Shown piece by piece: positions 7,592 through 23,106 of a stretch of 46,417 bases of DNA. The stretch's first letter is position 1, and each line of letters opens with the position of its first letter. Position numbers and translations under genes: made by a program. The stretch comes from Corallococcus interemptor (GTDB lineage Bacteria; Myxococcota; Myxococcia; Myxococcales; Myxococcaceae). Where the stretch lies: the NCBI RefSeq assembly GCF_003668875.1, contig NZ_RAWM01000067.1, forward strand, positions 1 through 46,417, in the 5' to 3' direction. The notes under the pieces are model-generated. The model saw nothing but the letters and a program-made list of their open reading frames with translations, was not told the origin of the DNA and did not search any database.

Positions 7592-9561
7592 CTCGGCGTG
7601 CGCGAGGACTCCGTCGGCGTCGCCGCCTGGGCCTCCGTGCGCCGGGGCAGCCAGACGTTGAAGGTGGAGCCCTGGCCCACCTTCCCCGTGGACTCCGCCC
7701 AGATGCGGCCGCCGTGCTGCTCCACGATGCCCTGGCTGATGGTGAGCCCCAGCCCCAGGCCTCCGTACTTGCTGCCGTGCGCGCGGCCGAAGCGCTCGAA
7801 GATGAGCCGCTGCTTCTCGCTGGGGATGCCCACGCCCTGGTCCTTCACGGACAGGTGCACGCCGCTGTCGCCCTCGGCCGCCAGGCGCACCAGCACCTGG
7901 CCACCCTCCGGCGAATAGCGGATGGCGTTGGACAACAGGTTCGTCAGCACCTGGTCCAACCGCCCCCGGTCCCACGTGCCTTCCAGGTGCTCGGGGACCT
8001 CCACCTTCAGCTCGTGCGTCTGCGACAGCACCGCCATGCGGTCCCGCGTCTCCAGCACCAGCTGCGACAAATCAAACGGCTCCAGCTCCAGGGACAGGCG
8101 GCCCGCCTGCAGCCGGCTGATGTCCAGCAGGTCCTCCACCAGCTTCGCCATGCGGTCGATCTGCCGGTTGATGATCTGCAGCGACTTGCCCGGGCCGGCC
8201 TCCGTCTGCCCGCCCAGCTTCAGGAGCGCCAGGTGCGCGTGGCCCTTCGCCGCGGCCAGCGGCGTGCGCAACTCGTGGCTCGCGGCGGCGAGGAACGCGT
8301 CCTTCGCCTCGCTCGCCAGCCGCAGCGCCGTCTCCGCGCGCTGGCGCTCGGTGATGTCGCGCGCCACGGAGATGAAGCGGCCGGGGCCCTCCTTTTCCGC
8401 CACGTACTGGAGCACCACCTCCACCGGCACCTCCGTGCCGTCGCGGCGGCGGTGGTTGGTGGAGTACGTCTGCGACGGCAGCGTGCCGGACATCAGCGGC
8501 GCCAGCAGCTTGCGGAAGCCCGTCTCGTCGAAGGCGCCCTCCACCTCCAGCACCGACAGGCCGACCAGCTCCTCCACGGAGGAGGACAGCTGCTTGGCCG
8601 CGCCCGCGTTCGCGTACGCGAGCGTGAGCGTGTCCGGGGTGAACATCAGGACGCAGTCCAGCGTGGCGTCCAGCGTCGTCTTGAAGCGGGCCAGCGCCTC
8701 CTCCGCGCGCCGCTTGTCGTCGATGTCCGTGGCGATGGCCAGCCAGCCCACCAGCGCCCCGTGCTCGTCGTGCTCGGGCACCGCGCGCGCCAGGTGCCAG
8801 CGGTAGACGCCGTCCTTGCGCCGCAGCCGGAACTCCTGCGTGCTGCCATGCACCTGCTCCAGCCCGTCGCTCCACACCACGCGCATGCGCTCGCGGTCCG
8901 CCGGGTGCACGTCCTGGAGGAAGGAGGAGAGCGACAGCTCATACCCCTCCTGGTGGCCGGTGTACTCCCGCCAGGCCCGGTTGGCGTACGTCAGCGCTCC
9001 GTCCGCGCGGGCCGCCCACATGGGCTCCGGCAGGGCCTCCGTGAGCCGGCGGTAGCGCAGCGCGCTCTGGCGCTCCAGGGCCTCTCGGTCGCGCTGGCGC
9101 AGGAGGGCCGCCTGGCGCTGGAGCTGCTGCTCCTTGAGGAACAGGTCCACGAAGACGCTGACCTTCGAGCGGAGGATTTCCGGGTCGAAGGGCTTGAGCA
9201 GGTAGTCCACCGCGCCGTGCGCGTAGCCCTTGAAGACATGCGCCGCGTCACGGCTGAGCGCGGTGAGGAAGATGATGGGGATGGTGCGCGTGCGCTCGCG
9301 CTGCTTGATGAGCGCCGCCGTCTGGAACCCGTCCAGCCCCGGCATCTGCACGTCCATCAGGATGACCGCGAAGTCGCGCTGCAACAGCTGCTTGAGCGCC
9401 TCCTCGCCGCTGGTGGCCTTCACCAGGTCCTGGCCCAGGGGCTCGAGGATGGCCTCCAGCGCCAGGAGGTTGGCCGGATGGTCGTCCACCATCAGGATGG
9501 CCGCGCGCGGCGACGCGGCGGCTTCCTGGGGACGTTCCGGAGTGTGCTCAGTGGAGTTCAT
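7588..9561 (-). CDS. Hybrid sensor histidine kinase (REC-PAS-PAS-HisKA-HATPase)
   Basis: A 657-residue soluble kinase. The N-terminal receiver domain (about residues 20-135) has the acidic pair near 26-27, phospho-acceptor Asp70 in ILMDVQMPG, and the KPF lysine. A short coiled coil leads to two PAS domains (about 170-290 and 300-420); the first ends in RYRWHLAR-like and DIDD, the second in the PAC signature FISVARDITERQRAE. The HisKA box is SHELRTPL near residue 430. The ATP-binding domain has NLLSNAIRY, DQGVGIP and GLGLGL motifs. A receiver at the N-terminus suggests it acts downstream of another kinase; the giant hybrid kinase immediately upstream on the same strand is an obvious candidate. 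A hairpin between them (9621-9655) argues for at least partly separate transcription. No membrane segment is present. Confidence 0.9.
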   Translation of the reverse strand: MNSTEHTPERPQEAAASPRAAILMVDDHPANLLALEAILEPLGQDLVKATSGEEALKQLLQRDFAVILMDVQMPGLDGFQTAALIKQRERTRTIPIIFLTALSRDAAHVFKGYAHGAVDYLLKPFDPEILRSKVSVFVDLFLKEQQLQRQAALLRQRDREALERQSALRYRRLTEALPEPMWAARADGALTYANRAWREYTGHQEGYELSLSSFLQDVHPADRERMRVVWSDGLEQVHGSTQEFRLRRKDGVYRWHLARAVPEHDEHGALVGWLAIATDIDDKRRAEEALARFKTTLDATLDCVLMFTPDTLTLAYANAGAAKQLSSSVEELVGLSVLEVEGAFDETGFRKLLAPLMSGTLPSQTYSTNHRRRDGTEVPVEVVLQYVAEKEGPGRFISVARDITERQRAETALRLASEAKDAFLAAASHELRTPLAAAKGHAHLALLKLGGQTEAGPGKSLQIINRQIDRMAKLVEDLLDISRLQAGRLSLELEPFDLSQLVLETRDRMAVLSQTHELKVEVPEHLEGTWDRGRLDQVLTNLLSNAIRYSPEGGQVLVRLAAEGDSGVHLSVKDQGVGIPSEKQRLIFERFGRAHGSKYGGLGLGLTISQGIVEQHGGRIWAESTGKVGQGSTFNVWLPRRTEAQAATPTESSRTPS

Positions 9562-9620
9562 GTGCGCAGTGGGGGAGCGCGTGGGTCAGGGGACCCGAGA
9601 CACGGCGAACAAGGCTAGGT

Positions 9621-9655
9621 CCGCCCCCTTCCAGACGGAAGTGCAAAGGGGGCGG
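9621..9655 (-). terminator. Hairpin between the two kinase genes
   Basis: Perfect 10-bp inverted repeat (CCGCCCCCTT and AAGGGGGCGG) with a 15-base loop, 26 bases after the stop of the poly-HAMP kinase gene. There is no clear U tract, so intrinsic termination is plausible but not certain. Confidence 0.45.
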
Positions 9656-9680
9656 GAGGGTGGATCGCCCTCGTTGAGTA

Positions 9681-17102
<7,422 letters not shown>

Positions 17103-17326
17103 GAGTGAAACCCCTGATCGGCGAAAGCGTTGCGACCGGTACTGCGAAACCGGCCCGCGATCCCAGGAACGTCCAATGAGTTCGCGGGTTTGTCGAATGT
17201 AAAGCCGGGGTGGAGAGGCCCTGGGTGTCAGGCACTGAACGTCGTGCCCGCACGTGAACCCCACCAACCCCGGAAGCCCCGGTTCAGCGAGTCACCGGCC
17301 CAGGGCGGAACCTCCCCATAACAGGT
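17103..17326. other. Intergenic region upstream of the giant kinase
   Basis: 224 bases without a convincing gene. It should hold the kinase promoter, but I see no clear -35/-10 pair. A 6-bp inverted repeat (GAACCT...AGGTTC, 17308-17328) sits at the stop codon of the upstream gene and could be a weak terminator. Confidence 0.4.
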
Positions 17327-18202
17327 TCAAGGGGGTGAGGCGGTGCACGGGAAGCCATCACACCCCTGCACGTACAGCGCCCGCCCCGAGAGCCTTCGGG
17401 CAGGCGTGCGCGTGCGAGCAGGCACGGTCTCACGGGCGCCGGTGCGGACATCGAAGCGCAGCGAGGACGGCCCGCCACAGGCCAGCAGGACCTGATCCGC
17501 GGTGTCGAGCCACCACAGGAACTCCACGGTGCACGGGGCTTCCGCGCGCACGAGCTCCAGGGTGCGGGCGTCGTAGACGATGACGCCGCCGCCCCACTCC
17601 ACCGCCGCCAGCACGCCGCCGGGGCCGATGGACAGACGGCCTCCAGGCCCTGGCAGCTGGGTCTGGGCCAGCACCTTGCCGTCCGGCGCGATGGAGACGA
17701 GCAGCCCGGTGGCATCCAGGGCGAGGACCCCGCCCGCGTGGCCGATCAGCCACTCCGGCGGAGCGATGTCGCCCACCGGCTGGAGCGCGCCGTCGCGCTC
17801 GCGCAGCAGGTGGCCTCCGGCGGCGGCCCACAGGCGGCGCTCGCCGTCGAAGGCGAGCGCGGTGGCGCCGGCGATCTCCAGGCGCGAGTGCGAACCGTCC
17901 TCGCCGCAGATGGCAATGACGCGGGGCCCGAACACCGCGGCGCGCGAAGCATCCGGCGCCACGGCCCAGCCCAGCCGCGTGGCCCCTTCCAGCTGCCGCG
18001 CCAGACAGTCATTGAGCGCGCCCAGGTGCGCGTCCCCGGCGGGTGAGGCGATGAGGTACGGCAGGCTGGTGGTGGAGACGTAGAGCAGCAGGCCCAGGCC
18101 CGCGGCGATGACGAGCGTGAGCGGCCAGGCACGGGCGCTCACGCTTCGCGCCAGGCGCATGCTCTTGCGGCCCGCGGCCAGATGCCCTTCCCGTCCGCTC
18201 AC
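17327..18202 (-). CDS. Membrane-anchored beta-propeller-like hypothetical protein
   Basis: A 291-residue protein of unknown function. One N-terminal hydrophobic helix (WPLTLVIAAGLGLLLYVS, about residues 28-45) follows a basic stretch. The rest is extracytoplasmic and made of repeated short strands with GGVLALD, GPGGVLAAVEW and VYDARTLELV patterns, reminiscent of WD40 or PQQ-like propeller blades. Four Cys near the C-terminal half (APCTVEF, LLACGG, GCDGFPC) may form disulfides. The GTG at 18202 is chosen because GGGAGG lies 7 bases upstream; ATG 18160 is a shorter alternative that keeps the helix. No neighbour suggests a role. Confidence 0.65.
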   Translation of the reverse strand: MSGREGHLAAGRKSMRLARSVSARAWPLTLVIAAGLGLLLYVSTTSLPYLIASPAGDAHLGALNDCLARQLEGATRLGWAVAPDASRAAVFGPRVIAICGEDGSHSRLEIAGATALAFDGERRLWAAAGGHLLRERDGALQPVGDIAPPEWLIGHAGGVLALDATGLLVSIAPDGKVLAQTQLPGPGGRLSIGPGGVLAAVEWGGGVIVYDARTLELVRAEAPCTVEFLWWLDTADQVLLACGGPSSLRFDVRTGARETVPARTRTPARRLSGRALYVQGCDGFPCTASPP

Positions 18203-18323
18203 GCACGCGCCTCCCTGGACCGGAGGACAGCACAGAAATGGCGCGAAGACCGCTCGGCGCGTCACGAATGCCCGCCTGCTGGACACCCCGCAGCTGGCCC
18301 ATGCCCTGCAATCCGTGGAGGGC

Positions 18324-18668
18324 ATGCCTTTCTCATGGCGTTTCCGTCGGCGGATGCGGCTCGTGGGCCTCGGACTGTGCGTGCCCGGCCTCATGTTCGT
18401 GGGGCTCCTGGCCGCGCTGGAGCGTGTTCGAGCCGGACGCCTCCATGACGGTGGAGCCCGTGTGGCCCTGGACCGCCGTGACGACCGTCGCACGCGTCCT
18501 CACGTCGAAGCCTGGCGACAGACAATGGCGTTCTGGATGGACGCTCGGCGCGAACATCCCGAGTGCTTCGTGGATCAACTCCAGCCGCGCCGGGACGGTT
18601 TGCTGCGCCGCATGCGTGAAGCCGGCGCGCGTGCGTGCAACCCCTGCCCCGGGTGCTTCGTCCCATGA
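18324..18668 (+). CDS. Possible small membrane protein (doubtful)
   Basis: A 114-residue open frame with a basic N-terminus, one hydrophobic helix (LVGLGLCVPGLMFVGLLAAL) and an Arg-rich soluble part ending in ACNPCPGCF, a Cys-rich tail. Third codon positions are moderately GC-rich, as expected for a real gene here, and it sits divergent from the 18202 gene. Overlapping frames on both strands are also open, so the call rests only on the membrane helix and base composition. Confidence 0.3.
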   Translation: MPFSWRFRRRMRLVGLGLCVPGLMFVGLLAALERVRAGRLHDGGARVALDRRDDRRTRPHVEAWRQTMAFWMDARREHPECFVDQLQPRRDGLLRRMREAGARACNPCPGCFVP

Positions 18669-18776
18669 ATGACCTGCGAGCTGCCGGCCTGCCATGTGCC
18701 GGGTGGATCCAAAGGGTTGCCCTGTCCGCTGAAGCACACAGCTTTAGGCCTCCAGCGACGGGAAAGGGTTCCAGAC

Positions 18777-19520
18777 ATGCGACGCTCCATCGGCACTGCG
18801 GCACTGGCTTTCAGCTTCCTCCTCTCCACCAGCGCGTTTGCCCAGCAGGTAGGCGACGGGTCGAGCCCCGGGACGACCCCTGGCTCCTCGGGCGGCTCGC
18901 CCGAGATGATCAACAGCGGGCAGACGGGCTCCGCCAACTCCACCGGCACGGTCTCTCCTGGCACCACCAACTCCACGGGCGTGGAGACGGGTAACACCGC
19001 CACCGGCACGGGCGGATCTGGCTCCGGCGTGACGACGACCCCGGGCACCACCGGCACCGGCACCACCGGCGGCAGCACTTCCGGCACCGGCGGCACCGGG
19101 ACCAGCGGCATCGGCACGGGCTCCGGCACCACCGGCTCCAGCTCGGACACCTTCGGCACCGGGAGCACCGCGCCGTCCACCGGCACGAGCACCGGCACCT
19201 ACGGTGGGTCCGGCACCAACACGGGCACCGTGGACGGTGACAACTCCGGTAGCTCCGGCACGATTGGCGGCTCGGGCAGCACCGGTACCATTGGCGGCTC
19301 GGGCACCGGCACCACGGGCTCCACCGCTCCCGGCACCGAGTCCAACGGCTCGACCGTCATCAACCCGGGCGGCACCGGCACGGGCGGCACCAGCGGCACG
19401 ACCGGCACGGGCGGCGTCGGCGGCACCGGCACCAGCGGCTCCGGCGGCACCATGGGCGGCGTCGGCGGCACCGGCACCAGCGGCTCCAATGGGTCGTCCG
19501 CGGGCACCATCGGCCAGTAG
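18777..19520 (+). CDS. Gly/Thr/Ser-rich secreted protein
   Basis: A 247-residue protein with a clear Sec signal peptide (MRRSIGTAALAFSFLLSTSAFA, cleavage before QQ). The mature part is almost entirely low complexity: GTG, GSGT, GTTG and GGTGTSG repeats with scattered Pro and Asn, no Cys and few charges. Such proteins are often cell-surface or matrix components in myxobacteria, but no domain supports a specific role. ATG 18777 is chosen for the signal peptide and the GGGAAAGGG upstream. The mirror strand is open as a Pro/Val-rich frame because of the repeats and is not a gene. A strong hairpin follows at 19545. Confidence 0.75.
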   Translation: MRRSIGTAALAFSFLLSTSAFAQQVGDGSSPGTTPGSSGGSPEMINSGQTGSANSTGTVSPGTTNSTGVETGNTATGTGGSGSGVTTTPGTTGTGTTGGSTSGTGGTGTSGIGTGSGTTGSSSDTFGTGSTAPSTGTSTGTYGGSGTNTGTVDGDNSGSSGTIGGSGSTGTIGGSGTGTTGSTAPGTESNGSTVINPGGTGTGGTSGTTGTGGVGGTGTSGSGGTMGGVGGTGTSGSNGSSAGTIGQ

Positions 19521-19544
19521 CCTGGATGCCTCGCGATGACAGCC

Positions 19545-19573
19545 ACGGCCGCCAGTCCTTCACTGGCGGCCGT
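19545..19573. terminator. Bidirectional hairpin between convergent genes
   Basis: A perfect 12-bp stem (ACGGCCGCCAGT and ACTGGCGGCCGT) with a 5-base loop lies 24 bases after the secreted-protein gene and 14 bases beyond the stop of the MerR gene. Its position between two convergent stops suggests shared termination; no T tract is present. Confidence 0.7.
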
Positions 19574-19587
19574 CGCCGTGTCTGGCT

Positions 19588-20325
19588 TTACTTCGGCGCG
19601 TCCAGACAGGCCATGGCCCGGCCCACGTACTCCATGAGCTGGGGGTCACGGCCCTGGCGCTGCGCCACCTGCGGCTCCTGCTGGTGCAGCGTCTGGAGCG
19701 ACCTCTCGATGCCGGGGTTGCCGCCCGTGAAGGCGCGGACCAGCTCGCGCCAGCGCGTGGCCAGGGCTCGCACCGGCTCGGACGCGGGGTCGGCGCCCTG
19801 TTCCATCTGCTCGCGCATGCTCGCGATGAGGCGGGGCCACTCGGCCTCCACTTCCTTGATGGCGTCGTCGCCCATCGCCTGGCGGCGGGCCTCCAGTTCC
19901 TTCAGCTGCTCCGGGGTGTAGTACTTCTCGAACATGGTCATGGCCTCGATGGTCTGTAGGAAGTCGTCGGCGGAGACGGGCTCCGCCGCTCTCAGCTGCC
20001 GTGCGAGGGAATCCAGGCGGTCGCAGAGCTGACGCTGTTCCGCCAGCTGCTCCCGGGCCCGCTGGAGCCGCAGCTCCACCACGCGCAGGGCGGAGAAGTC
20101 CGCCCGGCCCAGCGTCTCGGAAATCTCCTCCAGCGAGAACCCGAGCTGCTTGAGCGACAGGATGTGACTCAGGCGGGCGATGTCCGCCGCCGTGTACAGC
20201 CGGTGCCCCGACTCCGTGTGCGCCGAGGGCTTGAGCAGTCCAATCTCGTCGTAGTGATGCAGCGCGCGGATGGACAGCCCCGTGCGCCGGGCCAGCTCTC
20301 CCACCTTCAGCTCCGTGTGCTGCAT
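19588..20325 (-). CDS. MerR family regulator with TipAS-like effector domain
   Basis: A 245-residue regulator. Residues ~7-75 form the MerR winged helix-turn-helix (LKVGELARRTGLSIRALHHYDEIGLL, then HRLYTAADIARLSHI). A long dimerisation helix follows, then a C-terminal helical domain with FEKYYTPEQLKELEARR, which matches the TipAS antibiotic-recognition type (TipA/SkgA group). Such proteins bind an elongated promoter and switch it on when a drug or other ligand is bound. A perfect operator within a 19-bp-spaced promoter lies upstream of its own gene (20371-20401), so autoregulation is expected. No separate target gene is adjacent; RsgA follows in the opposite direction only after ~270 bases. 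Confidence 0.9.
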   Translation of the reverse strand: MQHTELKVGELARRTGLSIRALHHYDEIGLLKPSAHTESGHRLYTAADIARLSHILSLKQLGFSLEEISETLGRADFSALRVVELRLQRAREQLAEQRQLCDRLDSLARQLRAAEPVSADDFLQTIEAMTMFEKYYTPEQLKELEARRQAMGDDAIKEVEAEWPRLIASMREQMEQGADPASEPVRALATRWRELVRAFTGGNPGIERSLQTLHQQEPQVAQRQGRDPQLMEYVGRAMACLDAPK

Positions 20326-20370
20326 GCCTCACCCCTTTCCAGCCACGGCCTTCCTCGTGACTGGATGTGA

Positions 20371-20401
20371 TGGGTACAACCTCACGTTGCGTGAGGTTCA
20401 A
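20371..20401 (-). promoter_or_regulatory. MerR-type promoter and operator
   Basis: Read leftwards: -35 TTGAAC (20401-20396), a 19-base spacer and -10 TACCCA (20376-20371). A perfect palindrome AACCTCACG-TTG-CGTGAGGTT (20378-20398) occupies the spacer. The overlong 19-bp spacer with a dyad is the hallmark of promoters controlled by MerR-family activators. Confidence 0.75.
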
Positions 20402-20669
20402 GTGGGAAAACGCACGCAGGAGTTGCTAGGGTCCTTGCACACGCGAACGGCGATGACCGCCGGTGGTGACGCGCACCCTTGAGGAGACCTGTCCTGATGA
20501 CTCCGCCCCTTGTCGTCGCGGCCCTGTCCGCCACGCGGGCGCTCATCCGCTGAGCCGGTCGTAGCAGCACCGTCGTCCGTCGCAGCGCGAGCCCTGCTTC
20601 CTTTTCCGCCCGGCGCCCCGGAGTACCCTCCCACGCGCCCGTGGCATCGCTCTGCCCGGAGTTCCTCAA
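20402..20669. other. Leader region of rsgA with a possible 18-codon ORF
   Basis: 268 bases without an established gene. A GCTAGGGT element near 20430 could be a -10 for a rightward promoter. A short frame at 20497-20553 (MTPPLVVAALSATRALIR, stop) is preceded by GAGGAG and could be a leader peptide; nothing else supports it. Confidence 0.35.
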
Positions 20670-21761
20670 GTGTCACTCGAAATCCTCGGTTGGGGTCCCG
20701 ACCTCGACGTCTCCCTGTCGTCTCTCGTCTCGCAGTCGTCATCCAACAACCTCGTCCCCGGGCGCGTCGTGCGTCAGCAGCGGGGACTGCTCACCGTGCA
20801 GACCGCCGGCGCGGCCTTCCTCGCGCGCGCCTCGGGACGCCTCCTCCATCAGGCCCAGGGCGTGGAGGCCCTGCCCACCGTGGGAGACTGGGTCCTCTTG
20901 CAACCGCCCGCGTCCGGTGACGGCGAGGCGCTGATGCACGCCGTGCTCCCCCGCCGCAGCCTCCTGAAGCGGCGCGAGGCGGGCAGCGAACACGACGCCC
21001 AGCTCATCGCCGCGAACGTGGACGTGGTGTTCCTCGTCACCGGACTGGATGGCAACTTCAACCCCCGCCGCATCGAGCGCGCCCTCACGGTCGCCTGGAG
21101 CAGCGGCGCCACGCCCGTCGTGCTCCTCAGCAAGGCGGACCTCGCGGACGACGCGGCCGCACGCGTCCTGGAGGTGGAGGCCCTGTCCCCCGGCGTGGAC
21201 GTGCTCGCGGTGAGCGCACGCACGGGCCTGGGCGTGGAGGAGGTGCGCGCGCGGCTTCCTCCCGGCAAGACGGGCGTGCTGCTGGGCTCGTCCGGTGTGG
21301 GCAAGTCCACGCTCACCAACCGGCTGTTGGACGACGCACGGCTCGCCACCCAGCCCGTGCTGGCGGAGGGCGACCGGGGCCAGCACACCACCACGCACCG
21401 CGAGCTGTTCGTGCTGGAGCACGGCGGCCTCATCATCGACGGGCCCGGCATGCGCGAGCTGGGCCTGTGGGGCGACGATGACGAGGGATTGGCCCAGGCC
21501 TTCGCGGACGTGCTCACGCTGGCCGCCGGGTGCCGCTTCAACGACTGCGGCCACCAGCGTGAGCCGGGCTGCGCGGTGCGGGCGGCGGTGGAGGACGGCA
21601 CGCTCTCCGAGGAGCGGCGCGCGAGCTTCGAGAAGCTCCAGCGCGAGCAGGCCTTCCAGCGCCGTCAGACGGACGCCGTCGCGCAGCGGGAGCACAAGCG
21701 GCTGGAGCGGAACCGGTCCAAGGAGGGGCCGGCGCGGGCGCGCTTGAAGCGCGGCGAATAG
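20670..21761 (+). CDS. rsgA: Ribosome small-subunit-dependent GTPase A
   Basis: A 363-residue circularly permuted GTPase that matures the 30S ribosomal subunit. The N-terminal OB-like domain (about 25-100) is followed by the permuted G domain: the G4 motif LLSKADLAD near 155 comes before the P-loop GSSGVGKST near 206-214, then the G2-like RGQHTTTH and G3 DGPGM. The C-terminal zinc site is Cys288, Cys293, His295 and Cys301 (CRFNDCGHQREPGC), followed by a basic helical tail. All motifs are intact. The start is GTG 20670, with a GGAG 9 bases upstream. The gene is monocistronic and followed by a strong hairpin. Confidence 0.95.
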   Translation: MSLEILGWGPDLDVSLSSLVSQSSSNNLVPGRVVRQQRGLLTVQTAGAAFLARASGRLLHQAQGVEALPTVGDWVLLQPPASGDGEALMHAVLPRRSLLKRREAGSEHDAQLIAANVDVVFLVTGLDGNFNPRRIERALTVAWSSGATPVVLLSKADLADDAAARVLEVEALSPGVDVLAVSARTGLGVEEVRARLPPGKTGVLLGSSGVGKSTLTNRLLDDARLATQPVLAEGDRGQHTTTHRELFVLEHGGLIIDGPGMRELGLWGDDDEGLAQAFADVLTLAAGCRFNDCGHQREPGCAVRAAVEDGTLSEERRASFEKLQREQAFQRRQTDAVAQREHKRLERNRSKEGPARARLKRGE

Positions 21762-21769
21762 ACAGACAT

Positions 21770-21807
21770 CCCGGGCGCGGCGCGTGAAGGGCCGCGCCGC
21801 GTCCGGG
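21770..21807. terminator. Bidirectional hairpin terminator after rsgA
   Basis: A 15-bp stem (21770-21784 with 21793-21807, one G-T pair) and an 8-base loop lie 8 bases after the rsgA stop and 6 bases from the convergent lipoprotein gene's stop. The stem is almost pure G and C. Confidence 0.7.
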
Positions 21808-21813
21808 CGTATT

Positions 21814-22362
21814 TCAGAGACCGGGGCTCGACTCCGGGACGGAGCCGGGCGGCGGCAGTGGCGGCGGGGTCGGGGTCTCGGGCATCGGGACCTCGCCCTC
21901 CTCCGGCGCGCGGACCGGCGTCTCCGAGCCCGGGCCCTCACCCAAATCGTGGCGCGGATTGACGTTCTGGGACCCCGACGCGCAGGAGTACGCCACGGTG
22001 CGCGAGCCCACCAGCAGCGTGGGCACCAGCAGGCCAATGGCGGCGCAGTTGCCCAGCTCCTCGTCGGTCCGGTTGCTGCCCCCGCACACCGCCGACCCGA
22101 TGAAGGCTCCCGCCACCGCGAGGCCCGCCTGGATGAGGAAGTCGCTCGGCGTCGCCCGGCTCTGGGCCCACGCGATGCCGTTCTTGCACTCGCTGCCCGG
22201 GGGGCTGGACACGGGCACCAGGCCCGCCGCCGTGAACCACTGCCGGTCCTGTTGGACCTTGGGCTCCGGCCGCAGGTTCGTGACGATGCTCGTCCGATAG
22301 CAGCCCGTCTGCCCCAGCAGCAGCGCCGCCATGGACGCCGCCACCGCATGTGCCTTCCGCAT
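21814..22362 (-). CDS. Bor/Iss-like lipoprotein with Pro-rich tail
   Basis: A 182-residue predicted lipoprotein (MRKAHAVAASMAALLLGQTGC). The mature part begins YRTSIVTNLRPEP and continues with WFTAAGLVPV, a C-x-NG-x-A block, a hydrophobic segment (FLIQAGLAVAGAFIGSAV) and a VAYSC-like end. This pattern resembles Bor/Iss serum-resistance lipoproteins of phage lambda type, though weakly. An extra hydrophobic segment (CAAIGLLVPTLLVG) and a ~45-residue Pro/Glu-rich tail extend it beyond the usual length. Gln at the -3 lipobox position is atypical. ATG 22374 is an equally possible start. Confidence 0.6.
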   Translation of the reverse strand: MRKAHAVAASMAALLLGQTGCYRTSIVTNLRPEPKVQQDRQWFTAAGLVPVSSPPGSECKNGIAWAQSRATPSDFLIQAGLAVAGAFIGSAVCGGSNRTDEELGNCAAIGLLVPTLLVGSRTVAYSCASGSQNVNPRHDLGEGPGSETPVRAPEEGEVPMPETPTPPPLPPPGSVPESSPGL

Positions 22363-22452
22363 TGATGCCCCCATCCCGGTGAGTGACCGCACGCACCCGC
22401 GTTCAGGCCCCGTGCCTAGCCTGAACGCGGGGGTCACCGGAAGAGGGCGGCG

Positions 22453-23058
22453 CTAACGGCGGCGCTTCGCCGCGACAGGCAGCCCTTCGAACGCGGTCTC
22501 CACCATGCCTCGCAGCGTGGCTTCATCCATGCCTGCCTTGCCCACGGCCTCCAGCCCCCGCTGGACGGCGAGCAGCATGGCGCCCAGCTTGCGCGGATCC
22601 GCGTGGGGCGCGAGGTCCCCGTGCGCCCGGGCCTGCTCCAGGCAGCGCACGAACGCGTCCTCCAGCGCCCGGAAGGTCTCCAGGGCCCGGTCCGCCACCT
22701 GGGCGTCCTGCGCCGCCAGCTCCGACGTGCCGCGCGACAGCAGACACCCCCGCCGGTTCGCGGGCGCCGCGGACCCGGTGGCGGTGCCCAGCAGGTGCTG
22801 ACGCAGCCGCTCCAGCGCCCCGGCGTCCGGCCCCTCCAGCGCCTTCTTCACCGACTCCACGGAGCCCACGCAGTACGCGTCGAACACCTTCAGGAAGAGC
22901 TGATGCTTGTCGCCAAAGGCGCCGTAGAGGCTGCCCTTGCCCAGCCCCGTGGCCTGCATCAGGTCATCCATGGACGTCGCCGCGTACCCCTTGTTCCAGA
23001 ACTGGTCGCGCGCCGCCCGCAGCACCTGCGCTTCATCGAATGTCCGAGGCCGAGCCAT
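22453..23058 (-). CDS. TetR/AcrR family transcriptional regulator
   Basis: A 201-residue repressor. The N-terminal helix-turn-helix (residues ~5-55: RPRTFDEAQVLRAARDQFWNKGYAATSMDDLMQATGL, split here by text only) has the GKGSLYGAFGDKHQLF recognition region typical of TetR proteins. The C-terminal ligand domain resembles the TetR_C type found with NemR/YcdC-like regulators (CLLSRGTSELA). It is divergent from an SDR dehydrogenase gene, and a 12-bp palindrome lies in the shared promoter region, so it probably represses both genes and is released by a small electrophile or substrate, which is an inference. The ATG sits 6 bases after a -10-like TATTTT with no Shine-Dalgarno, which suggests a leaderless mRNA. 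Confidence 0.9.
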   Translation of the reverse strand: MARPRTFDEAQVLRAARDQFWNKGYAATSMDDLMQATGLGKGSLYGAFGDKHQLFLKVFDAYCVGSVESVKKALEGPDAGALERLRQHLLGTATGSAAPANRRGCLLSRGTSELAAQDAQVADRALETFRALEDAFVRCLEQARAHGDLAPHADPRKLGAMLLAVQRGLEAVGKAGMDEATLRGMVETAFEGLPVAAKRRR

Positions 23059-23064
23059 ACCCGG

Positions 23065-23106
23065 AAAATAAAAGTTATTGACCGCTCGGTCCACCATTCT
23101 TAGATA
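23065..23106. promoter_or_regulatory. Divergent promoters sharing a TetR palindrome
   Basis: Rightward promoter: TTGACC (23078-23083), 17-base spacer, TAGATA (23101-23106). Leftward promoter: TGGACC (23093-23088), 17-base spacer, TATTTT (23070-23065). The palindrome GACCGCTCGGTC (23080-23091) covers parts of both -35 regions, so one bound repressor could block both. A second dyad TATGGAC-N6-GTCCATA lies at 23105-23124. Confidence 0.6.

Noticed and set aside
7570-9618. A 682-codon rightward frame opposite the PAS kinase
   Set aside because: Leu/Arg/Gln/His-rich shadow of a clearly identified kinase.
18575-19546. Pro/Val-rich frames opposite the Gly/Thr-rich secreted protein
   Set aside because: Produced by reading GGC-ACC type repeats backwards; no signal peptide or start context.
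20398-20742. Leftward frames of 95-114 codons upstream of rsgA
   Set aside because: Arg/Gly-rich shadows, overlapping rsgA and the MerR promoter.
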